From the NCBI RefSeq assembly GCF_964340395.1, contig NC_135565.1, forward strand, positions 14,419,709-14,481,708: DNA of 62,000 nucleotides. Direction: 5' to 3'. The notes under the pieces were generated by a model. The model worked only from the letters and a program-made list of their open reading frames with translations. It was not told the DNA's origin and searched no databases. The stretch comes from Glandiceps talaboti (Eukaryota; Hemichordata; Enteropneusta; Spengelidae). The position numbers and the translations under genes were made by a program. This document shows positions 51,309 to 62,000 of this stretch, piece after piece (position 1 is the first letter of the stretch; each line of letters starts with the position of its first letter).

Positions 51309-51362
51309 CCACACCACCCCCACCTCACACACATAAGTACACACACACACACACACACACAC
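51006..51362. repeat. Large compound microsatellite (CATA/GACA/CA/CGTA)
   Basis: About 350 bases of CATA, GACA, CA, GTAC, GACA and CA units in succession. Frames up to 133 codons through it are low complexity and not genes. Confidence 0.98.
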
Positions 51363-52885
51363 CTCACCACAGACAGCTGCACAGACTTTTTACCATGCGT
51401 ACAGCCCTAGCGAAGCACGTTTTGATTGAATAAACATCCTGAGCTATACGGTCAATAACTGAATACAGTGCCAGCCCTAAACATTCCGAGCGAACTGTCA
51501 GATCCATGATGACCAACGACGTGAGAAGTCATTTAAAAAATCGACAGACAAATTAATCCATGTCTATATTGAAATTGAAATCCCATCGATAGGCAGCGTT
51601 AAGTAAAGGAGAACGTATAACCGAGAAAGTATAATCAATATGTACTCTAACAACGTGTTTAGATATCGAAGAGTTGCAAAATGTCTGCAATATATGATTG
51701 TGCTTTTAAACGTGTTAACGTGAAAGGCTTGCCGTCAAGATACGGAAGGATTTTTTAACAAGCGCCCACATTCCAGCAAAAAATAATCACGCTTTCGACA
51801 TTTTGAGGTTGTTAGCATAAACAGTTATGTATTTCAAGGTAGTGCGGCGGTAATGGTGTGCAAATTAAAAGGAAATCGAAATATTATATTCACTGTGGCG
51901 CATCCGGGGAAAGAGCCCAAGGAGAATAAGGAAATGGGGTTGGTTTCTTGGTATACCGGTAATTCGACTCGTTTTTGCTTTCTTTCATGGAGAGTAACAG
52001 TTTTTCAGGCTAACATCCTAACCTTGTTTTTGTATATTAAAAATCCCATGCGGTGGTAAAAGCTAGACCCTATTTAGTCCAAGTAAACCAGTCCACTCCT
52101 CACGCTGTGGTAGATTTTTTGCCTTTGTGTGCACCTCCTGCCTTAAATTCGTCAGTATTACCTTACACAGAAAAATACAAAACGAACGAACAAGAGAAGT
52201 GATATGCATGACTCGTTATAATTAAAGAACCCGTATGTCATAATTTTAAACCTCTACCCATATGGTGCATCAAAATATATTAGTGATGTGTTATCATATA
52301 TGTTTTTCATACACGAACCCTCAGACCGCTAAAGAAATTACAGTTGTCTGAGATGTGTCAAAATCGGCTCTGTTCATAAGCTTTGCTATGTAATAATAGG
52401 CTGTGGTGGGAGGACAAATTAGTAACACTTTATCACACATTATGTGTTTCTTTATTTGAACGTCGCCCCCCGTCTTTTTTTTAATTTTTAAACATTCACT
52501 TCAGATGCATATAAATATTACTCATGAAAGGGTCTCCAATTTGAGGGTCAATTAAACAAAGGGCAGGATGTCCATAGCATGTAAACTTCAGTGTAAACTT
52601 TGACCTCATCTGGAGAAGTGCGCCCTCAACGATGATTTGTCACGCCCTACCTAGTTCTTGGAAATTTACGTAGTTCTACCTAATTATCATGACGTATTTA
52701 TATATAAAGAAAATACAATTAACATATAATTATTGTTATAGTCAGTGTTCTCGGTAAAAGGAAGTCTTTATCACATATCACTGTTCAATACTTGTCAACA
52801 TAACTGAAGTACTTCCCAATCACCTTATCGCCGCAGCCTGCTGCCGAGGCAAAAATCATCGTGGACTTTATACATCGCGTCAGAT
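51363..52885. other. Upstream region of the EGF-repeat receptor, no gene supported
   Basis: Should contain the receptor promoter and 5' untranslated region. A 68-codon frame at 51853-52059 matches nothing known. Confidence 0.45.
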
Positions 52886-53013
52886 ATGGATACGCCACTG
52901 TTTGTTTCAATAATTCTGTGCCTAGTTTGTACCACTTTGGTCTGCAATGTTTCTGCATACACCGCGGGGTATTTCTCTGAGCCGACGTCAAATTCATGTC
53001 ATGCTGGTAACGG
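52886..53013 (+). CDS. EGF receptor exon 1: signal peptide
   Basis: ATG, then a hydrophobic segment and a likely cleavage near NVSA. It ends SCHAGNG with donor CGG|GTAAGA in phase 2. It is chosen as exon 1 because its phase and sequence join exon 2 without a stop. Intron 1 (3.4 kb) holds the GC-richer block near 54290-54640, a hairpin at 54879-54947 and a (GTT)n tract. Confidence 0.8.
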
Positions 53014-56000
53014 GTAAGAATTAAATATTGTTTTCCGCAGTATACGTACATCTTTTCATGTGTTGGTTTTAGAGTGTGGTAAGAGAGATCTGTAAAGTTT
53101 GGCCAACTTATTCAGTGTCATCTCTTATCGTATTCTAACCTCACCACATGTCGAACCCAGACATATACATGTTTAGAGGTCAAGCACTTGTTTTCTAGGG
53201 GTGGCTGGGAGGAATTGGTCCCAGTTTTTCTTTTAATATCATAACGGCATTTTTACTATTAAGACAACTTTTTCAACAGTGCCGTGAGCCTAGGGTCACG
53301 TCATTTGTTTCCTTTGTGAATCCACGACAGAGCTATTCCGACTGATCGTTTCAACAAAGTTTACATATCAAGATTTTATTATAACGTTTTATATAGAGTA
53401 TTGCTTGATTGATTGGTACTATATGATATTAATCAGCTTACTACATTTACAAGGCTTCTGAGATTTAAAAAAGTATGTTTGAAATTTAAAAGTATGTGTT
53501 TCCTTGATTCTGATCATTATATGATTAATCTACAGAGCTGTGGGTTGTTTTGGGTTTATTTATTTATTGTTTTGGGGTTGTTTTTTAGCGGGGGGGGTTT
53601 TTAACGTTGTTTGGGTTGTTTGGTAATCACTCTTATTACTAGTATTATGTGTGAACTACATAGGGTAATTTGTATACACTTCGAAATTGGCCAAATTTGG
53701 ACTAGAACGACAGACTGGGTGTCTTTTAGAAGTGGTTAGGAAAGTAATCAAAACATGCCAGTAATATGCTAATAGTTTATCAAACTTTTCAATACATGAA
53801 TAAGAGTTTTATTTGAAGTTGATATAAGGCAGTGACGTCACTCGAGTATTTAGAATGCTTTATTTGCTATCGGCTCGGAGGGATACAACCGACATAAGGG
53901 GAATCAATGGTGATCGATGACGTAGCACTCATTCGAAATATCGGGAGATTATTTATTTGTTATATACATAGACCCACTAATTCCCGGATCATAGGGTGTG
54001 ACATCAAAGTACAGTAATATATAAATCCATACACTTCATATTACTATACTTCTGACGTCATCAAAAGTTACAATATGCAGCCACTTTAAAATTGTTTTTG
54101 AACTATGTAATAGTGTTTCAGCCATGTTTGACACTGATTTTTACACAGAGATGCTGAAGAGACTTGTTGAAAAATATTTCAATTTTACAAGAAAACACGA
54201 GCGGAAATACTAACAAATAACATTGCTCTGTTCCCGGGAAACGGAGTATTGTCAGTCACAAACTAAACCTTTGGCAGTACGGGTTTTTTTTTGGTCTGTG
54301 GTACCACAGAGACTCGCCTCTTTACGATACCGTCCAACCGTAAATGCTCTGACTTGCTAGAATGCAGAGGCATGTCGCGGTCTCGTGGTCTCGGGCCCAA
54401 GTTGAGAAATTGTTTGATGGGGAGTGTATTAAACAATGGGACCGCACCAACTCTCTGGGCTAGGTCTGTACAGTTTCGGTTCTCGTTTGACGACTTATAC
54501 ACGTCGATCAGACGATTGTTACAATGTGTGGTTAGGGATCCGGGATAATGTCCTGGTATGTATTGATACTACACTGGTATGTAGAGATAAAATTGGAAGA
54601 CTGGAACTACGTAGTGTCAGATAATACGTAACCATGGTGATAAAAGGGCATGACCGTTGGTGATCTTTGATGACATGCACATCGAAATTAAGTCTGCCTG
54701 TGCACAGATACACCGTCCTGTTTTATCGATGACCGTCCAAAGTTCAACCACTATACCATAACATTCTCTCTAATAGTCTACATATCGATTGAGCAGACTG
54801 GATATTAGACAAAACGGTGATCTTGTTGGTTGTATCTCAGACCACTTTAGAGAATCCTATAGTGGTCTGCGATTGTATGTCTAGTTTCAGACAGGGACAG
54901 TATTAAGCTTATTTAATACGTAATACTGTCCATGTCTAGAACTAGACTAGTACGGCTATTACTTTTCAAGTTGCCATAAAAAGAAATAGCGATGATGGTC
55001 ACGTATCTAAACTCAAACCATAGAGAAACTGTTATTGATACATTCTTATCGGTGTTTCCGATCCCAATTCATGTGTTTATCTTTAATCTCCGTACCATCA
55101 TACATTAAAAGGAAGAGTCCAGTCAGACGCATTGTTTAGTCAGACTTATTTCTGTTTTCAGTCTCAGACAGTGGCCTGATATTCAGTACGCTTGCATTGA
55201 TTATTGCTAACAACTAAAAGATGAGTTTGGGTGATAAAATAGTCTATCGAGACAAAGATACTGTGGTAAGTGTGATGTAATTACTACCGGGGTTTTCCCT
55301 ACAAACTTGTATGAAATGCCCTAACTTGCCATACACATGTTAAAAAGGCAATGGTTGATGGCAAACAGGTATGTAATATTTAGGATTGTTCATTAACGTA
55401 AAATGCAGCTCGGAAATAAACTCTTGAAACCTTTGCTGTTCCATTCATCACGAAAAAATCTATTTTCATTTAAAATTAATGAAAAAAATTGAGGGTCACA
55501 GAACAAAAATTTGAAATAGAGGTGAAAATTATATGAAAATTTAGTCATATTACTAATCCAATATGGCTGCCATTGGAATACCATGTTAATTCTATCAGAG
55601 GGAAAATAACTTATTGAGGATTTACTTGAAAACAAGATGGTGACTCCAAAGTTTGTTTTATTATTTCAAAAATACTGGGAACAAGCAAGTCTGGAGAATA
55701 TGGAAGAAGTTTGATTTGTCTTCAAGGTGCATTCTGCCTTAAGAAAACAACGTCATGTTGGTTTTTCTACTTGAAAAAAAAAACATGTATGTGAACAAAC
55801 AAAAAGTCTGCAGAGATAAAAATTGCCTTTTTGGAATCTAGTTTGATTAAAGCAACTATATGTAGCTTTCATCCGTATCAATCAGACGTGACGTCAGCAG
55901 CGTATTGATGTTAAACCATCTGGTCACGTGACCCCTAGGTCCAGCCGTACCCTACCATGTGCATTTTGTATTGTAAATACGGTCAGAAGTTTGTAATACA

Positions 56001-56315
56001 AAATCGAGTATTTGTAACTTAATAAAAGCATTAAAACAATTTGAAATGGCTTTATGTTTTAAAAAATATTAATAATTGTAAACGAAGTGAATTTTAAGCT
56101 AAGTTTGTGAACAGAATCGAAGTAAGTACTATATCAAGGTCAGTCTGTGTACTTGTCTGTCTTTTACCCATATATTCAAACATCGCCACATACATAAATA
56201 CTTCAATAAAATTGGGTTCATTTATGATTAAAAGTACTTACTCGTGTTTACTCAGTTAGTTTACAAATCACACCTTGCCAGTACAATTATAAACTTGTTA
56301 AATATTGTTTTAAGG

Positions 56316-56382
<67 letters not shown>

Positions 56383-59300
56383 GACGTTGCTGTTGCAAAT
56401 ATACGAAAAACACCAATTTGTACATATGATTGATGAAAATATATCCTTTATTTCCAGAATGTATCGATGTTGTAATGGTTACCGTTTTTATGAAGGTGCT
56501 TGTAAAGGTAATATTATAATATCAACATTTTTAATATAAAAAGATTTATTTTCAAAATTAAGCAGTTTAGACGAATGAAAAATAAGTCAAAGTAAAAAAT
56601 TATTCTGATTCTTGATCAGGATGTTGACACTGGGTTCGACATTCATTGGTTGGGGAAGTAATATTACATCTAACGTGTGTATAATCATTCTCACAAGTTA
56701 TACAGTATTTGCCTCTCAACGACGGTGTTGTAAAAAGGTATATGTTTATGTTTTGCGACGAATAAGTTGCTTTTACGTCGAGAGTATAATGCTACATATC
56801 TCGCCAAATTCAGTACTAATTCTGAACGTCAGATATAAAACATAATTGTTTCCCATTTGAATATTGTGTTAACCTAAATCTCTGTTCTTGGTGAAGTTAT
56901 TCCCTCTTTCATATGACCATTATGTAAAAAATACCAAAATAGTGTTCAATTTATAGTTAGTATAATTGTATTTTTTCCCTTTTTATTTAGTATGTCCTTC
57001 TTTAAGATATGGATATGGATGCAACTATCTCTGCAATTGTCATAATGGACACTGTGACAAGGTAGATGGTACGTGTGATTGTACGGGAACTAGATCTTAT
57101 GGTTTATATTGTAATATACCATGTCAATGTCAAAACTTTGGTGAATGCGACCCGAGGTATGGATCATGTCGGTGTCAACCAAATTACTGGGGAAGATATT
57201 GTGAACGGTCATGTATTCCATCATGTCAGCAGTACGAGGTCTGTTATCAATATAGCGGGAATTGTGATTGTCCTGTTGGCAAGTATGGCGATAAGTGCGA
57301 ATGGGAATGCCCATGTTATAATGGCGCTAGGTGTCACAGGAACAGTGGTCAATGCAATTGTGCTCACCCTTGGATAGGTGAAAAATGTACAGATTGTGAT
57401 CAAACTGAATATTACACTCATATTGATATAGTAGGTGGTAAAACCTCGAATTATTACTACTGCAATGATAGGTGTTTGCATTGCTATAACGGTGATACTT
57501 GTAACCCAACCGTGCCTGGTAGTTGTCAGTGTACTGCTGGGTGGACTGGAGATAAATGTGACCAACTATGTGACGAGTATCACTTTGGAGACAACTGTCA
57601 ACATCAATGCCAGTGTGACGATCTCCATCTTTGCAATTCAGTGACTGGTGACTGTGATCGATGTAAGGCTGGGTATAGAGGTAAACAATGTGATATACCA
57701 TGTCAGCTTGGAACGTATGGGTATGGTTGCAAGTTATCATGTAATGAAGTCTGTGGACAACAGGAATGTCACCATGTCACCGGGAACTGTACACCATGTC
57801 CTGTAGGTTTCCATGGTGATAATTGTGAAAAGAAATGCCAGAGTGGTTTCTATGGACACAATTGTCAATTGATCTGTGAGAATTGTACTAATGCACAAAC
57901 TTGTGACAATGACAAAGGTTGTGTTTGTGACTCTGGTTGGACTGGTAGTTATTGTCAGATGCAATGTCCTAGTGATAGGTTTGGTTCAATATGTCAGTAT
58001 TCCTGTGCATCGTGTATGCACGACATACACTGTGGACTTGAAGCAGGATGTGTTTGTCAACCTGGTTGGATTGGTCAGTTATGTGATATTGCATGCGATC
58101 CTGGTTTCTATGGGGACGGTTGTGAGCAACAATGTTTTTGTGCAAATGGTACAACTTGTGATCACGTGACTGGTGACTGTATCTGTGGAATGGAAGATGC
58201 AGGTGAAAACTGTGACGGCACCAAAACGGGTATGTCATGCAAATATATATCAACGCTGTGCAATGATTTTATTGTGACATACACAGGGAACCTTGCACAC
58301 ACAGGTCCAGTAACATTCACATGTACCAGAGCAGTGAAAAAAATGTACCTGCAACCGGGCTGTGAGGCACACAGCTGGTACATGGTTGTGCTCTTCTTCC
58401 TAGCACTGGGATGTGACCACATCCTTGTACTGGGATGTGTACATCCTAGTGGTAAGATGTACAAGGTTCCCTGTGTAAGCTGTCATGTAAGTGATACATT
58501 AACAAATAGTAACGTTGAATCTCGTGAAGAACGAGAAAATATTGACTCTGATCTATTAAAGTTAAACATTTGTAGACTAGGAGAAATACACTGAAACATT
58601 TTACACAAACTCAAGTTTTCATGTTTGAAATAAATCCAAAATCAAGAGAGTTTATTTATTCTTATATTTGTTAGCCATGTATGATACAACCAGTGACAGG
58701 TAAGCGTTAACAAGCGGAACACCTTTCAAACAGAGAATGTAAACAATTGAATTGGACTGATAAAACCTGGCACAGCATGTTGGAACAGCAGAGATATGTA
58801 TTGCATTTCATGGTTTGATAAGAACAGATTTATGGCCTCCTTACAAGTACATGAAATTCAGGAGACCTTCACAACTAGGGGACCTTCAAATTTGTTTGTG
58901 AATGTGAACTATTATGTAAAGAGGCCATAAATATGTTCTTATCAAAATTTCCAACATACTGTGCAAAGTATTGTTAATCCAATTCATTTGTTTACTTTCC
59001 CTGTTTTTATTAAGTTCCGATTGTTAATGCTTATCTGTCACTAGGTGTATACACGTGTCACGTGCATTCTCGCAAGCCCGATCACATTTTTTCGTTGACG
59101 CAACGAAATATATAGACGATGCCGTAAAAGATTATTTGTTATTTAAATATCTACAGGGTACAAAAATAATGGAACAAGCAACGCCAATCAAAGTGTCAAG
59201 ACCCACAAGACAACAATACTGGTCGTAGTACTCATTATTTTGGTTATCATCGGTGGTATCGTTGGTGGCGTGCTAATCGTCATGAGGAAACGAATGCAAA

Positions 59301-60129
59301 AAATGAGAAGGTAATGTATGAATCTGTATGCATTGAAGACCATATATTTAAAGTTACAGTCTGCTTCAGTTAAGTTACCCTTCACCGAATTTATTTGATA
59401 CATCATGCAAACACTCAGAAACCAATAAGAAAACTGCGCATGCTACAAGATTGCTTGAATACAGTTTCTTACAACATTTTGTGTAGTAGTAAGTGAAATG
59501 AATTTATGCACCAACACCCCAAATTAACTTGAATGTCGACATCAAGTCATTGGTGCCTGCGTGCCTACGTCTAATTGCAGTACGTGTAAAATGTTTACAA
59601 CAAATTTGAGAATACCGTGCAGCTTTTCTGTTTAAACAACCATGCAGAAACCAATAACAAACTGGACATGCTACATTGAACTGTAAGATAGCAAGATTGA
59701 ACAGTTTCTTGCTACATTTTGTCTAAATGAAATGTACTACACATGCCACCATGCAGACATCAAATGAACACAACAAAGGACATTTCACATATTTTACTCA
59801 CCCTTCATCGGGTGTTTGATACTACGAAAATCATTGGCGCCTGAACGTCTGCATGGAGTTGCAATACATTGAAATGGTTTATTTCATTTAGACTAAATGT
59901 AGCAAAAATTACTATCTTGGTATTGAAGTGTGGCATATGCAGTTACTTGTTGGTTTCTGCATGGTTGAATCAAACAGAAAAGCTGCACGGTATTGTGAAA
60001 TTCATTTATTTCATTTAGACAAAATATCCTAATACTGTAGAATCTGCAATTTCTTATTTGTTTCTTCTGAGTGGTTGTATCAAAGGCAACTAGTGAATGG
60101 TAACTTGCAATTGATAATAAAATCAACTT

Positions 60130-60189
<60 letters not shown>

Positions 60190-60709
60190 TTGAAGCTCGC
60201 ACGTATATGTGCCATGCCCCACATTCGCCTCTCAATTAGATGGCACTCAACAGTTTGATGTTCACTTCTTATTGGTTCTGCAGAGTTGTATCAAACAGAG
60301 TCGGTGAACAGTAACTTGCATTGGGTTGTAATATCAGGCTACAATTTTAACAAAGCACTGCCATTGACTTCGAATTTGAATTTGAATTCACTTGATTCTT
60401 CATTAAAGCCTTTCATCAATATATACATGTAATAAATTATGTTGGATTATAACTGGCTATGGGTGAAATAAATCTTATATGGCTTTTATCATTAACTTCA
60501 TCAGGGAAACACCTCAGAGTGATGTGACAGCTTCTTTGCAAAGAACAGATGCGATTGAAATGAAAGGTAGGCAGAATTGTTTCAAAATGTCATACTATTT
60601 GCAACAGTATTAATTATAGTTTAAATAACATGAATATGAATCTATTGAGTGCTTGCAATGATATACAGACACACACATAGTAATGTTACAGTAACGTGTG
60701 TGTGTGATG

Positions 60710-60759
<50 letters not shown>

Positions 60760-61949
60760 GACAGAGACAGAGACAGAGACAGAGACAGAGAGAAAGAGAG
60801 AGAATCAGAGTTCAGCTTTCCATTTGAGAAATATCCTGACTTATATAATCAATAGCAACGTTTTTTATCCTTTTGATATACCATTTTACATTTCTGCTGT
60901 TACAGCAAAACTTTGGTATCAAAGAAATTCATGCACATGGTAATGAATGTGATAATATCTGATTATGGCGTAGAATGTATTTTTGAAACATGCTAATAAA
61001 ACTATACATGCCACCATGATTTTTTCGAGTTAATCACATAAATAGGTATATGATCAAAACATGTTACAGTACTGCAATATTTTTTGCTGTAAAATAAGTA
61101 TGTTTGCATATTATTTTTAATTGTTGTTTGTCAAATGCATTGCTTACATACTCACTATTTTTGGTGTCATCCTCTACAGAGAATGTTTACAGTGACGATG
61201 GCGAACAACAGGCAACGAGAAATACGACCGCCAATTACACGGATATTGAACCTTATGCTTGCCCAGACTTGGTAATAGATAGACGTCGACCCGTGGTTGT
61301 AGCTAAGACTAAACTAAGCAGTCAGAGAGGTCCTGATAAACTACCAGTTTACACAGAAGTTAGGAAGGTTCCAAAACAATCACGTGATACAAAGAGTGCT
61401 AGGAGTCCAGATATAGTACCAGTGTATACAGACGTTAAGAAAGTTAGAACCAAGTCACGTGATATAACTGCAGTACCGGTCTATACCCAGGTAAACAAAC
61501 CTAAGTCAAACCGTTCAAGCCCAAATCATCATTCTGATAACCATGGAAATGTTGAGTATGCCTTTCCAGATAAAAAACACAAATCTATACAGCAAACAAA
61601 AAATTGTGGTTATGAAGTGTCAATGCCGCTCATGTCTACTGGTGGTCCGGATGGTGGATGTAGTTATACAGGTGCCAGTCAGGAATCTGAATATGATGTG
61701 ATATCTACTGGTGGTCGAAATGGTGAACGTAGTAATACAGGGGTCTGTCAGGAACCTGAATACAATATATGTGATCGGTCAGGAAAGACCTACAGAAAAT
61801 CATCGCAAGATGGAAATGTCTACAACAAGTTGAACATTCACAGTGGAAAAGGTCAAGACGACAGCATGGATTATAATAAGTTGGATTTTGCACCGAAGCG
61901 ATCAAAATCTAATGCTGTCTCTGACTACAGTACTATAAGTGTTGATTAA
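52886..61949 (+). CDS. MEGF10/Draper/SCARF-type multiple-EGF receptor, six exons
   Basis: Joined exons 52886-53013, 56458-56507, 56991-58229, 59157-59310, 60505-60566 and 61180-61949 give exactly 801 codons including stop (800 residues). All sites are GT-AG and in phase. Order: signal peptide (SIILCLVCTTLV), a short Cys segment (SCHAGNG, MYRCCNGYRF), about ten EGF-like/laminin-type repeats (about 60-470), a membrane span (about 491-514, VVVLIILVIIGGIVGGVLIV), an RKRMQKMRR stop-transfer and a cytoplasmic tail of about 285 residues. CED-1, Draper and MEGF10 relatives on phagocytes and glia recognise dying cells or microbes and signal through tail tyrosines. This tail has 15 or so tyrosines, including three PVYT[EDQ]V repeats and two YNKL motifs near the end; I see no NPxY, which CED-1 and MEGF10 carry. 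A role in engulfment or immune recognition is inferred. Introns hold fold-back repeats and microsatellites. Confidence 0.92.
54879..54947. repeat. Hairpin repeat, 27-base arms
   Basis: GTCTAGTTTCAGACAGGGAC and its partner form arms about 27 bases long with few mismatches. A second small hairpin (AGACCAC/GTGGTCT) lies just before it at 54838-54868. Both are in intron 1 of the EGF receptor. Confidence 0.8.
56317..56382. repeat. (GTT)n microsatellite in EGF receptor intron 1
   Basis: About 22 GTT units; the poly-Leu frame is an artefact. Confidence 0.97.
56458..56507 (+). CDS. EGF receptor exon 2: short Cys segment
   Basis: Acceptor TATTTCCAG, donor AAG|GTAATA. Encodes MYRCCNGYRFYEGACK, a CCxGYR segment typical just before the EGF repeats in invertebrate MEGF-like receptors. 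Confidence 0.85.
56991..58229 (+). CDS. EGF receptor exon 3: about ten EGF-like repeats
   Basis: Acceptor TTTTTATTTAG, donor ACGG|GTATGT. Encodes 413 residues with regularly spaced cysteines and repeated CxCxxGW.G..C blocks such as CVCDSGWTGSYC and CVCQPGWIGQLC. Reading through the donor continues open to 58594 across a TIR repeat, giving a possible but unproven secreted form. All repeats lie in one exon, unlike the exon-per-repeat pattern common in such genes. Confidence 0.95.
58274..58485. mobile_element. Short TIR element just inside EGF receptor intron 3
   Basis: TGACATACACAGGGAACCTTG on the left pairs with the right end (CAAGGTTCCCTGTGTAAGCTGTCA) after a small indel. It lies about 45 bases after the exon 3 donor. 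Confidence 0.65.
58691..59043. mobile_element. Fold-back MITE, about 350 bases, in EGF receptor intron 3
   Basis: The left arm (58692-58845) and right arm (58915-59042) share AGTGACAG.TAAGC.TTAACAA, GTAAACAA.TGAATTGGA, GCACAG.ATGTTGGAA and TTTGATAAGAACA.ATTTATGGCCTC in inverted order. Arms differ by small indels. No protein is encoded. Confidence 0.88.
59157..59310 (+). CDS. EGF receptor exon 4: transmembrane segment
   Basis: Acceptor ATCTACAG, donor AAG|GTAATG. Encodes a short Asn-rich juxtamembrane stretch, about 24 hydrophobic residues with a GG..GG pair, then MRKRMQKMRR on the inner side. The other frames hit stops at once. Confidence 0.92.
59405..60345. repeat. Cluster of inverted and direct repeat modules in EGF receptor intron 4
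   Basis: A palindrome with arms at 59600-59760 and 59870-60008 shares AATACCGTGCAGCTTTTCTGTTT, CATGCAGAAACCAA and ATTTAGNCNAAATGTAGCAA. Extra copies of the GCAGAAACCAATAA module lie at about 59416 and, inverted, at 60045 and 60270. A (AAC)n tract at 60132-60188 interrupts the cluster. Confidence 0.8.
60505..60566 (+). CDS. EGF receptor exon 5: juxtamembrane tail
   Basis: Acceptor TTCATCAG, donor AAG|GTAGGC. Encodes ETPQSDVTASLQRTDAIEMK, polar and with no tyrosine. Confidence 0.85.
60711..60806. repeat. (GA)n/(GACAGA)n microsatellite in EGF receptor intron 5
   Basis: GA units then GACAGA units; overlapping frames are artefacts. Confidence 0.97.
61180..61949 (+). CDS. EGF receptor exon 6: tyrosine-rich cytoplasmic tail and stop
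   Basis: Acceptor CCTCTACAG, TAA at 61947-61949. Encodes about 255 residues with ANYTDI, three PVYT[EDQ]V repeats about 25-35 residues apart, two STGG.(D/N)G repeats, EYDVI, EYNI, then NVYNKL and MDYNKL 13 residues apart and a final DYSTI. The tail is rich in K, S and R and lacks any catalytic domain, so it must act by docking partners. Confidence 0.93.
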
Positions 61950-62000
61950 GCATTTAGTCATTAGCATAATGTACTCAGTTTAAGTGTCGCTCGTCTAAGG
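61950..62000 (+). other. Start of the EGF receptor 3' untranslated region
   Basis: The window ends 51 bases after the stop, before any polyadenylation signal. Confidence 0.7.

Noticed and set aside
51006-51362. CRISPR-like regular array
   Set aside because: Simple microsatellites without spacers, in an animal genome.
50911-51382. Frames over 100 codons rich in CLSV or TDRQ repeats
   Set aside because: They are products of GACA/CATA microsatellites.
57066-58464. Several 70-137-codon frames on both strands over the EGF exon
   Set aside because: Shadows created by the repetitive Cys-rich coding sequence.

Overview
The window is animal nuclear DNA, AT-rich and crowded with microsatellites and fold-back repeats. 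Coding sequence is sparse: four convincing protein-coding genes, three of them with obvious animal domain architectures, plus one gene fragment, one retroelement fragment and one possible disrupted gene. GT-AG introns, a GH9 cellulase, a TRIM-NHL protein, a melatonin-receptor-like GPCR and a MEGF/Draper-type EGF receptor together suggest a marine invertebrate bilaterian, such as a mollusc, brachiopod, annelid, hemichordate or echinoderm. I cannot name the phylum from sequence alone.

Layout. Bases 1-10000 hold microsatellites, a three-copy minisatellite and a dispersed G-rich repeat, with no supported gene. At 10010-12220 (+) there is an uninterrupted TRIM-NHL E3 ligase reading frame. The stretch 12700-14720 holds a palindromic element, then two interlocking palindromes enclosed by (TA)n tracts. 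A complete multi-exon GH9 endoglucanase lies on the minus strand, with first coding exon at 24335-23837 and catalytic exons down to 16060. I joined nine exons at canonical splice sites with every phase matching; the C-terminal end may need a tiny tenth exon. Its N-terminus is a signal peptide, a cysteine cluster and a long coiled coil in place of a carbohydrate-binding module. At 25570-26400 (-) lie a possible broken gene with its own AATAAA and a Penelope-type GIY-YIG endonuclease fragment. The stretch 27000-42000 is repeats: a palindrome, a tandem ~330-base unit ending in (GACA)n, a TIR element, a dispersed repeat with an internal insertion, and a 380-base polypyrimidine tract.

At 42350-47688 (+) a broken copy of a melatonin-receptor-like GPCR precedes the intact single-exon gene by about 3 kb. 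The stretch 47690-52885 is mostly (TA)n, (GACA)n and small repeats, including an 86-base MITE with a clear 5-base target duplication. A six-exon receptor gene fills 52886-61949 (+): signal peptide, about ten EGF-like repeats, one membrane span and a tyrosine-rich tail. Its exon lengths total 2403 bases, exactly 801 codons including the stop, and every junction is in phase. Several fold-back elements sit in its introns.

The genes do not form a pathway. They cover digestion (GH9), ubiquitination (TRIM-NHL), hormone or small-molecule sensing (GPCR) and probable engulfment or immune recognition (EGF receptor). The features most worth follow-up are the coiled-coil/GH9 architecture, the tyrosine-motif tail of the EGF receptor, the interlocked palindromes, and the unrecognised disrupted gene at 25595-26069.
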